A stretch of DNA of 64,000 nucleotides from Xanthomonas pisi DSM 18956 (GTDB lineage Bacteria > Pseudomonadota > Gammaproteobacteria > Xanthomonadales > Xanthomonadaceae). The stretch is taken from NCBI RefSeq assembly GCF_001010415.1, contig NZ_JPLE01000032.1, forward strand, positions 1 through 64,000, written 5' to 3'. The notes under the pieces were generated by a model, which was not told the origin of the DNA, did no database searches, and was given only the letters and a program-made list of their open reading frames with translations. A program made the position numbers and the translations under genes. Positions 8,491-19,769 of this stretch are shown here, one piece after another. Position 1 is the stretch's first letter; each line of letters starts with the position of its first letter.

Positions 8491-9347
8491 GAGCGTGTTA
8501 TGAATTTTGAAGCAGAGACGCGGCATTTCCGAGCATGAGGATGGTCAAGACGACGAAGTGGAGTCCTGCAAGTGTTTGCGGCAGGCGTTCGTAGTCACGT
8601 GCCAGGCGTCGGAACCGATTGACCCAACCGAAACTACGCTCCACGACCCAGCGGCGCGGCAGCAACACAAAGCCTTTCTTGGCCTCCGGCAGTTTGACGA
8701 CGTGCAGTGCGATGCCTTCCTCATGCGCGGCTTCGGCCGGTCCTTCGCCTGTGTAGCCTTGATCGACGAACGCTAGTTTTACCGTCTCGCCCGTGACATG
8801 CTGAACGTCCTGTGCCAGCGATCGTACCTGGGCTCATTCCTGCTCGTCGGCTGGCGTAACCTGCACTGCCAGCAGGTGGCCGAGCGTGTCCACCGCCATG
8901 TGCACCTTGCTGCCCTTTTTGCACTTGTAGCCGTCGTACCCAGCACGTGGTCCGCTTTCGCAGGTGGACTGCAACGTTCGGCCATCCAGGATCACGGCGC
9001 TGGGCTGCCCCGGCTTGCCTTGAGCTAACCGCAAGATCGAACGCAAGTCGTTGACCATAGCCTCAACGCAGCCAGCCTGCAGCCACCGTTGGGTTTGCTG
9101 GTAGACCACCTCCCACGGCGGAAACTCGTGGGGAATCAGGCGCCAGGGCGCCCCGGCTCGCGCCATCCAGCGCAATGCGTTGAACATCAGGCGCAGGTCG
9201 TACTTGCGTTGCCGTGCATGCGGACCCATGAGTGTCAAGTACAGCGCAGCGAATGCCCATTCTTCATCGGATACGTCGGTCGGATATGGGCGCGGTGGCT
9301 TCATCCGGTTACGATGGCCACACGAGCCTCAAGTTCATAACACGCTC
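8491..9347 (-). mobile_element. IS5-family insertion sequence
   Basis: An 857-bp element with perfect 14-bp terminal inverted repeats, GAGCGTGTTATGAA at 8491-8504 and its complement at 9334-9347. TA sits directly outside each end (8489-8490 and 9348-9349). This matches either the TA target duplication of the IS427-type IS5 group or two more bases of inverted repeat. One transposase gene fills the element on the minus strand. It is inserted in a recombinase gene of the same orientation. Confidence 0.88.
8498..9304 (-). pseudogene. IS5-family transposase with a single in-frame TGA
   Basis: A 269-codon frame (MKPPRPYPTDVSDEEWAF...) with the IS5 DDE features: the first acidic residue in AVILDGRTLQST, the second in [12 protein letters not shown], and [19 protein letters not shown] near the end. 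The frame is uninterrupted except for TGA at 8836-8834 (codon 157), where the context DEQE-stop-AQV suggests an original CGA arginine codon. One C-to-T change therefore truncates the protein before the second catalytic residue. Readthrough or a trans-acting copy elsewhere could still mobilise the element. Confidence 0.88.
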
Positions 9348-9349
9348 TA

Positions 9350-9798
9350 ATCAAAACGTATGCAGCGTCGTTGCTAACTGGTTTGCCCGATTTGGTTGCC
9401 TCACCAGAAAGAAGTTTGGGCTGCCATGCCAGTATTAGGTCATCAAAATAGCTGGCTTTTCGCCAATCACGTTTGGTCTCTTCACACCAATCTAGGAACG
9501 CTCCGATACGCCAGGCAACGGCAGAGGATGTTTGGGCTGTTGGAAATCGCCTACCGGATCGAGAAGGTGAAGATTCGTTTCCCATCCGTAACTGCCATTC
9601 ACATAATGAACGGGCTCGAATGTATCTGTTCGTATCGTAAGGGTAGGTCCCGTCTTCGTGAATTGGAAATGGGACGTGGATCAGTGACGGATAGCCTGCA
9701 GCTTCTAGCTGGTGTGGATCACGGCCGATTAGATCCAGGCCGGCGGTCTCGCGGAATGTCAATTGAGTCACGGGCGCGGGTGAAACAAGTGGCATCAA
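9350..9798 (-). pseudogene. N-terminal part of a tyrosine recombinase/integrase, split by the IS5 element
   Basis: The minus-strand frame beginning at 9798 (MMPLVSPAPVTQLTF) has no IS homology up to 9350. It then runs into IS5 DNA. The part SSAVAWRIGAFLDWCEE resembles the SAM-like core-binding domain of integrases. If everything from 8489 to 9349 is removed, the frame continues without a break as AAYVLMRGMLFPYLAGDPL into the fragment ending near 8235. The gene sits at the right border of the island, where an integrase would be expected. Family assignment rests mainly on the downstream TGIRFSE box. Confidence 0.5.
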
Positions 9799-9818
9799 AT
9801 CTTAATTGCCATGATTGA

Positions 9819-9962
9819 TCCGACGTAATTGCGATTCCACGGGCGCTGCCGCAGTTCCACACGCGCGAAGCGATAGTCGGCCGACAACACGGTGACGTGG
9901 ATCCCCGAGAACAAATAGGGCGGCCACAGGTTGATGCCGAGCTTGAACAGTGAAGCGCGCAT
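9819..9962 (-). pseudogene. Truncated DUF4442 (hotdog thioesterase-like) gene, 5' end only
   Basis: From the ATG at 9962 the minus strand reads MRASLFKLGINLWPPYLFSG through to LRQRPWNRNYVG at 9819. This is the typical N-terminus of DUF4442 proteins, which continue after NYVGT with HFGGS. Here the sequence diverges right after NYVG and stops a few codons later. About two thirds of the gene is missing, so the foreign DNA to the left cut it. It marks the border between island and core genome. Confidence 0.72.
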
Positions 9963-10064
9963 GCGGGCCTGGTTCCATGGCGGGTGGAGTCCACAGCATA
10001 ACATTCGCATGCGTATGGTGGCGGTGCCGCAGGTCGACATCGAGATCGAGGCGGTTGTGTCCGG

Positions 10065-10312
10065 GTAATGCCGCGTCGCGGCCGGGTCCGCTCCTACGCG
10101 TCAGGAGGAGGCTTGAAGACGTCAACGCTGTGCCGGGTGCGGCCTGTGCGCAGCAGGCAGCAGTGCATCGACCCTCGTAGGAGCGGAGCTGGCCGCGACG
10201 GTGCGTTACCGATACCCGGGGACCTTGTCGCGACCGGGGCATGACGCGTCGCGGCCAAGTCCGCCTACGCGGGAACAGTGCGTTGCCGCGACCGGATCCG
10301 CTGCTACGGGTC
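10065..10312. repeat. Cluster of four REP-like intergenic repeats
   Basis: Four diverged copies of a short repeat with the core GTAGGAGCGGAnnTGGCCGCGACG occur here. One reads forward (about 10177-10202) and three read in reverse (about 10068-10094, 10245-10275 and 10284-10312). Opposite copies can pair and form hairpins. The stretch 9963-10064 between this cluster and the DUF4442 remnant shows no gene. Such elements are frequent between genes in xanthomonads. Confidence 0.65.
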
Positions 10313-10339
10313 CATGTGGCGCCGCAGCGCCACCGGCTG

Positions 10340-11200
10340 TCAGAACACCAGCGCCGACATCTTGCGGCGGTAGCGGCCGACCAGGTCTTCGTCTTCGATC
10401 ACGCGGAACGCATCGATCAGGCTGCGGCGCGGCAGGTTCTCCTCGAAGGCGCGATCCTGGCGCAACATTTCCAGGAACTGTTCCAGCGCCGCTTCGTCGT
10501 TGCCGTCGAGCAGATGGCGCACGCCGAGCAGATGGCGCGCCTGCAGGTCGGCGCCGTTGGCGTCCACGCGAGCCTGCAACGTGCCGGCGTCCGGGGCGTC
10601 CTTGAGCACATTGGCAAAGCCCAGCCGGGCCTTGGCGCGCACCGCACGGTCGTCGGTGGCCAGGTTGGCGGGCAGGGCGTCGATCAGCTGTTCGGCCTCG
10701 GCGGTGTCGCCGGTCTTGAGCAGCGCCAGCGCCAGGTCCAGCTTGAGCTCGTCCTTGTCCGGGTCGGCGGCGATCGCCTCGCGCAATGCGGCGGCCTGTG
10801 CCTGCGGGTCCAGCGGCGCCTCGGGCTGCAGCGCTTCGGGCGTCTGCGGCTCGGCCGGCAGCACGCCGTGCTGGGTCAGGAATTCGCGCACCTGGCCCTC
10901 CGGCATCGCGCCGGGGAAGCCGTCGACGATCTCGCCGCCCTTGACCAAAAACACCGTCGGCACCGAGCGGATCTGGAACGCGGCGGCGATCTGCTGTTCC
11001 TTGTCCACATCGACCTTGCCCAGCTCGAATGCGCCGTTGTACTCGCCCGCCAGTTTTTCCAGGATCGGCGTCAGCGATTTGCACGGACCGCACCAGGTGG
11101 CCCAGAAGTCCACCAGTACCGGTGTCGTCAACGATTTCTGCAGGACCTCGGTCTCGAAGGTGTCGGTGGTGGCATCGAATACATGCGGCTTGTCGGACAT
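10340..11200 (-). CDS. Thioredoxin-TPR co-chaperone (CnoX/YbbN family)
   Basis: A 286-residue cytoplasmic protein. An N-terminal thioredoxin domain carries a complete CxxC site, WCGPC at residues 36-40, and the cis-proline loop RSVPTVFLV. Residues 135-286 are helical repeats of the kind that follow thioredoxin in YbbN/CnoX (DLALALLKTGDTAEA, LLGVRHLLDGNDEAALEQ, then RDDE-like ending). CnoX holds oxidation-sensitive clients for GroEL and DnaK. E. coli CnoX lacks a full CxxC, while this one retains it and could also reduce disulfides. The ATG at 11200 follows a usable ribosome-binding site; the open frame to 11356 is only upstream extension. Confidence 0.85.
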   Translation of the reverse strand: MSDKPHVFDATTDTFETEVLQKSLTTPVLVDFWATWCGPCKSLTPILEKLAGEYNGAFELGKVDVDKEQQIAAAFQIRSVPTVFLVKGGEIVDGFPGAMPEGQVREFLTQHGVLPAEPQTPEALQPEAPLDPQAQAAALREAIAADPDKDELKLDLALALLKTGDTAEAEQLIDALPANLATDDRAVRAKARLGFANVLKDAPDAGTLQARVDANGADLQARHLLGVRHLLDGNDEAALEQFLEMLRQDRAFEENLPRRSLIDAFRVIEDEDLVGRYRRKMSALVF

Positions 11201-11360
11201 GGGCTTCCTGATGGGCTGACGGCAATAGTTGGGAGGTAATGGTGGCAAACCGGGCCGACACAAGGCCGCGTGCGGACGCCGAAGGGGGTTCACGGCGTGC
11301 CCGCCCGGCCCGACAATGCCGCGTCCTGGTGGCGCGTGCGCCCCGCAGCGGAGCACGACA

Positions 11361-11972
11361 ATGGGAAGGACCGACAGCGCGCAGCGCTACCTGGGGCTGA
11401 TCGCGGCAAGCGTGTTCGTGCTGGCGCTGGTCGGGTTCGGCGCCACGTTGCCGGGTTATCTGCAGGCCAGCCACCCGGTCGCGCTGCTGGGCGCGCAAGG
11501 CGTGCCGCATGCGCTGGGCTTCAACCTGCTGGCGTTCGTGCTGGTCGGCGCGCTGGGTATGGTCACCGGCGTCAGCCTGCTGGCGCGCATGCCGCCCAGG
11601 GCCGGCTGGAGCCTGCGCGTGGGTGGGCAGCTGATCGTGCTGGCCGGGCTGGCCTTCATCGGCATGGGCATGCTGCCGCTGGATCCCACCGATCTGGACG
11701 GCCGCGCCAGTCAGGCCCATGCCACGGCCTGGTTGCTGTGGGCGGTGGCCTTTGTGCCCGGCATGCTGTTGATTGCCGCTGCGCTGCTCAATGCCCCCGA
11801 GACCCGCGCGCTGGCCTGGCTCAGTCTGGCGGCCGGGCTGCTGGTGGCGGTGCTGGCGTTCGGCCCGCCCGGCCTGCTGCGGCAGGCCATCGCCCAGCGC
11901 CTGGCGTTTCTGGCCTGGGTCGGCTGGCTGGCGGTCGCCGCCTGGATCTGGCCGGCAAGGCCGGCGATCTGA
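11361..11972 (+). CDS. DUF998 family membrane protein
   Basis: A 203-residue protein with six predicted hydrophobic helices and very short loops. The conserved region LPGYLQASHPVALLGAQG followed by HALGFNLLAFVL matches DUF998 proteins, whose biochemical role is unknown. GGAG lies 7 bp before the ATG at 11361. It is divergent from the thioredoxin gene and 72 bp upstream of leuS on the same strand, so it may share transcripts with leuS. Confidence 0.75.
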   Translation: MGRTDSAQRYLGLIAASVFVLALVGFGATLPGYLQASHPVALLGAQGVPHALGFNLLAFVLVGALGMVTGVSLLARMPPRAGWSLRVGGQLIVLAGLAFIGMGMLPLDPTDLDGRASQAHATAWLLWAVAFVPGMLLIAAALLNAPETRALAWLSLAAGLLVAVLAFGPPGLLRQAIAQRLAFLAWVGWLAVAAWIWPARPAI

Positions 11973-14687
<2,715 letters not shown>

Positions 14688-15097
14688 TCGCCCGGCTCGC
14701 CATTGCCGATCCGGGCAATTGCCGGAGCGGCGTGGTGGCGTGGCGGCGCGCTGCAAGCTTGCTGCGGCGGTAGTGGCAATCTGCCGCACTGGCACGTGGT
14801 GCTGCGCAGGTCCGGTCGCTGCAGCGGTTCGCTGCGATCAACGGTGCCGGTGCGTCGCAATGCAGGGGTGAAGTTACCGCGATGGTTCCCGGTACTGCAT
14901 TTCAGTCGCGCTTGGCGACGTGCAGGGGAGATGGTCGGGGTGGCTTGTGGTCATTCGTTTCGCCGGCGCGCAGCGACGCGTTTGTCATTCCTGGGCGCCG
15001 CGTTAGGTCTGCGGCGCCCTATCAAGCCCCGTTCACGCGCGCTGCGTCAGGCTAGCCGCCTGTTGCCGCCGCCGGGGCGCTCATCCAGACTGTGCCC
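14688..15097. other. Intergenic stretch between leuS and lptE
   Basis: About 410 bp. A short hairpin (ATTGCCGATCCGGGCAAT, 14702-14719) lies just after leuS but has no clear T-run. Reading frames here look like shadows with no conserved content. No RNA gene is recognised. Confidence 0.4.
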
Positions 15098-15745
15098 ATG
15101 ATTCGATTTCCTACTGCTTTCGCTGCGTCCCTCGTGCTGGTCTCCAGCCTCACCGCCTGCGGCTTCCACCTGCGCAATTCGCTTGCGCTGCCGCCCGATA
15201 CCCCGGCGGTGAAGGTGCAGTCCGCAGTGCAGTACAGCGAACTGGCCAAATTGCTGCGGCGTGGCCTCAGGGCGGCCGGCGCCACGCTGGCCGACGAAGA
15301 CGCCAAGACCGGCTTTGCGCAGGTGCAGGTGTTGTCCGAGCGCTGGGGCGATCTGCCGATCGCCATCGACAGCCAGGGCCGTGCGCAGGAATACAGCCTG
15401 CGCTACGCCGCCATCTTTACGGTCACCACCGCCAACGGTGCGGTGCTGGTGCCGCAGCAGGTGATCGAGCTGTCGCGTGACTATGTGTCGCCGCCGGTGG
15501 ATGCCACCGGTACCGCGACCGAACGCGAGATCCTGGCCGACGAGTTGCGCAAGGACATGTCGGCCTCGATCCTGCGCCGTATCGATAGCGTGGTGCGTGC
15601 GCGCGTGCAGCGCGGCGAGAGCCTGGAAAGCACGCCGACCGCGCCGCTGCCGCAAGCCACCACGCAGCCGGTGCAGCCGTCGACGCCGGAATCGAGCGTG
15701 CCGGCCGCGCTGCCGCCGGCGCCGCAGCCGTCAGGCAACAACTAA
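15098..15745 (+). CDS. lptE: LPS-assembly lipoprotein
   Basis: A 215-residue lipoprotein with a signal peptide ending in the lipobox LTAC and then GFHLRN, the typical start of mature LptE/RlpB. It forms the plug of the LptD barrel and places LPS in the outer leaflet of the outer membrane. The fold region (YSELAKLLRRGLRAAG, then AEYSLRY-like strands) is intact. The last 45 residues are rich in Pro, Ser and Thr, a low-complexity tail not needed for the fold. It is directly upstream of holA (15 bp gap), as in many proteobacteria. Confidence 0.92.
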   Translation: MIRFPTAFAASLVLVSSLTACGFHLRNSLALPPDTPAVKVQSAVQYSELAKLLRRGLRAAGATLADEDAKTGFAQVQVLSERWGDLPIAIDSQGRAQEYSLRYAAIFTVTTANGAVLVPQQVIELSRDYVSPPVDATGTATEREILADELRKDMSASILRRIDSVVRARVQRGESLESTPTAPLPQATTQPVQPSTPESSVPAALPPAPQPSGNN

Positions 15746-15760
15746 GCGCGGATTTCCGTC

Positions 15761-16789
15761 ATGGAACTTCGCCCAGAACAGCTGGCCGGCCAGTCCAGCC
15801 AGCCGTTGCAGCCGGCCTATCTGATCGCCGGCCCGGAAACCTTGCGGGTGCTCGAAGCGGCCGATGCGGTGCGCGCACGTGCGCGCGCCGAGGGCATCGG
15901 CGAGCGCGAAGTGTTCGATGCCGATGGTCGCGAGTTCGACTGGAATCAGCTCGATGCCAGCTTCAATGCGCCCAGCCTGTTCAGCCCGCGCCGCCTGGTC
16001 GAGGTGCGCCTGCCCAGCGGCAAGCCGGGCAAGGACGGTGCCGAGGTCATCACCCGCTTCTGCGCCAATCCACCGCCGGACGTGGTGCTGCTGATCACTG
16101 CCAACGACTGGAGCAAGGCGCACCAGGGCAAGTGGGCCGAGGCGATCGGCCGGATCGGCACCATTGCCGTGGCCTGGGCGATCAAGCCGCATGAATTGTC
16201 CGACTGGATCGAGCGCCGCCTGCGCGCGCAGGGGTTGCGCGCCGATGCAGCGGCGGTGCAGCGCCTGGCCGAGCGGGTGGAAGGCAACCTGCTGGCCGCC
16301 GCGCAGGAGATCGACAAGCTGGCCTTGCTGGCCGATGGCAAGACGCTGGATCTGGAGGCGATGGAATCGCTGGTGGCCGATGCCGCGCGCTACGACGTGT
16401 TCCGGCTGGCCGAAACTACCTTCTCCGGTCAGGCCGCTGCGGTGATCCGCATGCTGGCCGGACTGCGTGCCGAAGGCGAAGCGGTGGCGGCATTGATGCC
16501 GATCCTGATCAAGGAACTGCTGCGCACCGCTGCCCTGGCCAAGGTGCAGGCCAATGGCGGCAACCTGGCTGCGGAAATGAAATCGCAGGGCATCTGGGAA
16601 TCCCGCCAGGCCCCGTTCAAGCGCGCACTGCAGCGCCATCCCGAGCCGCGCCGCTGGGAACGCTTCGTCGCCGAAGCCGGCCTGGTGGACCGCATGGCCA
16701 AGGGCCGCGCCGACGGCGATGCCTGGGTCGGCCTGGAACGCCTGCTGGTCGCAGTGGCCGAAGCGCGCGCGGTGAGATTGCTGGCGTGA
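15761..16789 (+). CDS. holA: DNA polymerase III subunit delta
   Basis: A 342-residue clamp-loader subunit that opens the beta sliding clamp. Typical elements are PAYLIAGPETLRVLEAAD at the N-terminus, FNAPSLFSPRRLVEVRLP, and a C-terminal collar region with MLAGLRAEGEAVAALMPIL. Length is normal. It lies between lptE and nadD. Its stop overlaps the GTG of nadD by 4 bp, so the two are translationally coupled. Confidence 0.95.
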   Translation: MELRPEQLAGQSSQPLQPAYLIAGPETLRVLEAADAVRARARAEGIGEREVFDADGREFDWNQLDASFNAPSLFSPRRLVEVRLPSGKPGKDGAEVITRFCANPPPDVVLLITANDWSKAHQGKWAEAIGRIGTIAVAWAIKPHELSDWIERRLRAQGLRADAAAVQRLAERVEGNLLAAAQEIDKLALLADGKTLDLEAMESLVADAARYDVFRLAETTFSGQAAAVIRMLAGLRAEGEAVAALMPILIKELLRTAALAKVQANGGNLAAEMKSQGIWESRQAPFKRALQRHPEPRRWERFVAEAGLVDRMAKGRADGDAWVGLERLLVAVAEARAVRLLA

Positions 16790-17673
16790 AAGCCGGCGAT
16801 GCCGCCCCCGGAGACCACGCCTCCGCTAACAGCGACGAGCGCTCCACCTCCCGACACAGCGCAACCTCCGGCCAGGCCGCAAATACGGCCATCCCGGGCA
16901 GCGCGGCCCAACCCTCTCCGCCCACCGACTCCCACCCGGCAGCGCCGAACCCACGCTCTTCCGATTCCCCAATCCCGATTCCCGAATCCCGGCTCCACCC
17001 CGACTCCCGGCTCCACCTCTACTACGGTGGCACCTTCGACCCGATCCACTTGGGTCACCTGGCCATCGCCTGCGCGGCGCGCGACGAGCTCGCAGCGCTC
17101 GTGCACCTGGTGCCGGCTGCCGATCCGCCGCATCGCGCCGCACCCGGCGCCACTGCCGCGCAGCGTGCGCAGATGCTGGAGCTGGCGCTCGCCGGCCAGC
17201 CCGGGCTGCAGTTGGACCGCCGCGAGCTGCAGCGCGCCCGCCAACAGCTGGCCCCGTCCTACACCGTGGAGACCTTGCGCGAGCTGCGCCAGGCACTCGG
17301 CCCCGCCACGCCAATCGCCTGGTTACTGGGTGCCGATGCCTTCGTGGAACTGCACCGCTGGCACCAGTGGGAGGCGCTGTTCGCGTTGGCGCACTTCGTC
17401 ATCGCCGCGCGGCCAGGCACGTCCCTGGACCTGAGCGACGCGCCGCAACTGGCGGCGGCTGTGCGGGGCCGCTGGGCTGCCAGTACCGATGCGTTGGTCG
17501 CCGCGCCGGCCGGCCGGCTGTGGCAATTGCACCACCCGCTGCGCGGCGAATCGGCCAGCGCCGTGCGCGCGCAGATCGCTGCCGGCGGCGCCTGGCAGGC
17601 GCTGGTTCCGGCAGCAGTGGCCAGCTTTATTGCCCGGGAAGGCCTGTACGGCTGCGCCCGCCCGGCTAGCTGA
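16786..17673 (+). CDS. nadD: Nicotinate-nucleotide adenylyltransferase with unusual N-terminal extension
   Basis: The enzyme makes nicotinate adenine dinucleotide in NAD synthesis. The core starts at about residue 77 with LYYGGTFDPIHLGHL, the nucleotidyltransferase GTFDPxHxGH motif, and ends with the SASAVRAQ (ISSTxIR-type) motif and an IAREGLYG terminus. Ahead of it are about 75 residues rich in Ser, Pro and Ala, not found in ordinary NadD of about 215 residues. Part of this is encoded by a short intergenic repeat (16966-17015). The GTG at 16786 overlaps the holA stop. Either the repeat was taken into the protein or the true start is an unusual codon near 17020. Confidence 0.9.
   Translation: MKAGDAAPGDHASANSDERSTSRHSATSGQAANTAIPGSAAQPSPPTDSHPAAPNPRSSDSPIPIPESRLHPDSRLHLYYGGTFDPIHLGHLAIACAARDELAALVHLVPAADPPHRAAPGATAAQRAQMLELALAGQPGLQLDRRELQRARQQLAPSYTVETLRELRQALGPATPIAWLLGADAFVELHRWHQWEALFALAHFVIAARPGTSLDLSDAPQLAAAVRGRWAASTDALVAAPAGRLWQLHHPLRGESASAVRAQIAAGGAWQALVPAAVASFIAREGLYGCARPAS
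16960..17025. repeat. GGGATT-type repeat inside the nadD reading frame
   Basis: CCCCAATCCCGATTCCCGAATC and similar runs continue through CCCGACTCCCGGCTCC. The same family occurs between rng and yhdP (28286-28424) and between tldD and yjgA (34647-34868). Here it encodes the proline/serine-rich part of the NadD extension. Confidence 0.7.
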
Positions 17674-17729
17674 ACACGCGTCCGCCCGGACCGGCCTATA
17701 ATTCACGCCAATTCCATCGAGTTGCCGCT

Positions 17730-18143
17730 TTGACCAGCCAAGCCCAAGTCATCAAGACCTCCATTCCGAATCCGCCGCCGTCCGTGCCGGCCCTGTTGGC
17801 CACCGTGCGCGAGGCCGTCGAAGAGCTGAAAGCCAAGGACGTGGTCGAGATCGATGTACGCGGCAAGTCCAGCGTCTGCGACTACATGGTGGTGGTCTCT
17901 GGCACCTCGACCCGCCACGTCAAATCGATCGCCGACGAAGTGGTCAAGTTCGCCAAGCGCCTGGACGTGATGCCGCTGGGCGTGGAAGGCGAGCGCGAAG
18001 CCGAATGGGTGCTGGTCGACCTGGGCGATGTGGTGGTGCACGTGATGCTGCCGCGCGTACGCGAGTTCTATGCGCTGGAGCGCCTGTGGACGGTGGGCGA
18101 TCAGCGTCCGTCCGACCAGGACGACGCCGACGAGCAGCTCTGA
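17730..18143 (+). CDS. rsfS: Ribosomal silencing factor
   Basis: A 137-residue RsfS/YbeB protein. It binds ribosomal protein uL14 on the 50S subunit and blocks subunit joining under starvation. The family core is clear: KAKDVVEIDVRGKSSVCDYM, VSGTSTRHVKSIAD, and WVLVDLGDVVVHVMLPRVRE. The frame starts with TTG at 17730. It follows nadD by 56 bp, the standard nadD-rsfS arrangement. A strong terminator lies 37 bp downstream. Confidence 0.95.
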   Translation: MTSQAQVIKTSIPNPPPSVPALLATVREAVEELKAKDVVEIDVRGKSSVCDYMVVVSGTSTRHVKSIADEVVKFAKRLDVMPLGVEGEREAEWVLVDLGDVVVHVMLPRVREFYALERLWTVGDQRPSDQDDADEQL

Positions 18144-18180
18144 GTCACGCACTGCACGGTGTGCAATGCGGAACACACGA

Positions 18181-18204
18181 ACGGCGCCCTGGGGCGCCGT
18201 TTTT
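18181..18204. terminator. Rho-independent terminator between convergent genes
   Basis: A perfect ACGGCGCC/GGCGCCGT stem with a tiny loop followed by TTTTT. It ends rsfS transcription and may also serve the PhoX-like gene arriving from the other strand. Confidence 0.85.
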
Positions 18205-18233
18205 GCGTCTGCCGTCGCCAACCGCTGCGCGGC

Positions 18234-19769
18234 TTACAGCGGCCCGCGCTCCCACGGGCCGGTGATGGCCAGGGTGATCCCCGGGGTCTGGATGTTGACG
18301 AACAAGGTACGCGCCAGCGGGTCCCAGCAGGCGCCGCAGAACTCGGTATCCCGGTAGTCGCCCTCGGCAATGGTCTTGCCGGCATCGGCGATCTGCTGCG
18401 AGGTGAGCTGCACATTGTTCTTGGCCAGGTAGAACGATTCGCCGTTGCGGGTCAGGCCCAGCAGGCGCGCGCCGGGGCCGTATTCGTCGGGACTTTCGCC
18501 GCCGTCTTCGCACAGCACCACGCCGCCGCGTGCGCTGACGGTGACATTGTCCGGGTTGTGCGCGGCCAGCTGATTGCCGCTGACGAACAGCGCGCTCAGG
18601 CGCTGGGTGAACAGGTCCAGCACCCACACCGCGCCATTGCCGTAACCGCGCCGGCCCTGCGCATCCACGCCGGTGCTGGTGTCGACGATGAACAGCTTGC
18701 CGTAGCTGTACCAGATGCCTTCGCCGCGGCTCATGCGCAGCGCGCCGTCGGCCCAGGCCTGCGCAAACGGCCCGCTCAGGGTGTCGTTGGCGCCGATGTC
18801 GGCAAAGCCGGCCGGCGCGGCGATGCTGTCCAGATCCGGCTCTTCGATATCGACCCATTCCAGCTGGAACTGCTGGCCGATGCTGGCGACGGTGAGGTCG
18901 GCGTTGCGACGTCCGCGCACGCGCGCGGCCTGCAGGCGGCCGCCGTTTTCCAGCGAGCCATTGCGGCCGCGGCGGTCGTTGGGAATGAAGCGATACAGGC
19001 CGGCCTTATTGCGGTCGTCCTCGGTGAGATAGACGATGCCGGTACGCGGGTCGATCGCCACCGCCTCGTGGCTGAAGCGGCCCAGCCCGACCAACGGGCG
19101 GCCGGTGGTGCGCTGGCTGTCCGGGTCCACTTCGAATACGTAGCCGTGCTTGCGGCCGGTGCTGGACACCGCGTTGGTCTTGATCTCTTCGCAGCTCAGC
19201 CAGGTGCCCCACGGGGTCGGCCCGCCAGCGCAGTTGACCAGGGTGCCGCCCAGGCTGGGCTCCAGGCTGCCCCAGCCACGACGACCATAACTCAGCGTGG
19301 TGGTGCCGCCGCCGGCGGACTGGGTGCCGCTGACGATGCCGGTGTCGTACATCGCCGGCGCGCGGAACGGACTGCCGGCGCCGCGCTCGTGATTGCGGAT
19401 CAACACGTACTCCAGGCCGCGCAGCGGGTCGCTGCCCGGCCGCCAGTCGGGACGGCGCAGACCGACCACGGCCATGCCGTCATGCCGGTCGGGGCAGGGC
19501 TGGTCATCGTCCATGCGGTCGCCGCTCCAGCCGAACGAGCGGTAGCTGAAACCGCGCGGCAGCTGCAGCAAGGGCAAGCCGGTGCTCTGGTCGGCGACCG
19601 GTGCGAGCGGGCCGTAACGGCTGGGCACCGGTGCAAGGCGCACCGACGCAGATGTGGCCGCCTGGGCCTGGCGCGACTGCAAGGCGCCCAAGCTGCCAAG
19701 GGCGCCGGCGGCCATGACGGCGGCGCTGCCCTTGAGGACCTGGCGGCGGGCGGGATCGAAAATCGGCAT
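18234..19769 (-). CDS. PhoX/DUF839-family Tat-exported protein
   Basis: A 511-residue periplasmic protein. The N-terminus has a twin-arginine signal, ARRQVLKGSAAVMAAG, followed by an Ala-rich cleavage region. The mature part shows the DUF839 beta-propeller pattern: LRGLEYVLIRNHERG, GGTLVNCAGGPTPWGTWLSCEE, and then HGYVFEVDP and FSHEAVAIDPRTGIVYLTEDD. Family members such as PhoX are Ca/Fe-dependent alkaline phosphatases, and the CAGGxTPWGTWLxCEE metal-binding region is retained. Upstream there is no clean PhoB box. Transcription runs towards the rsfS terminator. Confidence 0.85.
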   Translation of the reverse strand: MPIFDPARRQVLKGSAAVMAAGALGSLGALQSRQAQAATSASVRLAPVPSRYGPLAPVADQSTGLPLLQLPRGFSYRSFGWSGDRMDDDQPCPDRHDGMAVVGLRRPDWRPGSDPLRGLEYVLIRNHERGAGSPFRAPAMYDTGIVSGTQSAGGGTTTLSYGRRGWGSLEPSLGGTLVNCAGGPTPWGTWLSCEEIKTNAVSSTGRKHGYVFEVDPDSQRTTGRPLVGLGRFSHEAVAIDPRTGIVYLTEDDRNKAGLYRFIPNDRRGRNGSLENGGRLQAARVRGRRNADLTVASIGQQFQLEWVDIEEPDLDSIAAPAGFADIGANDTLSGPFAQAWADGALRMSRGEGIWYSYGKLFIVDTSTGVDAQGRRGYGNGAVWVLDLFTQRLSALFVSGNQLAAHNPDNVTVSARGGVVLCEDGGESPDEYGPGARLLGLTRNGESFYLAKNNVQLTSQQIADAGKTIAEGDYRDTEFCGACWDPLARTLFVNIQTPGITLAITGPWERGPL

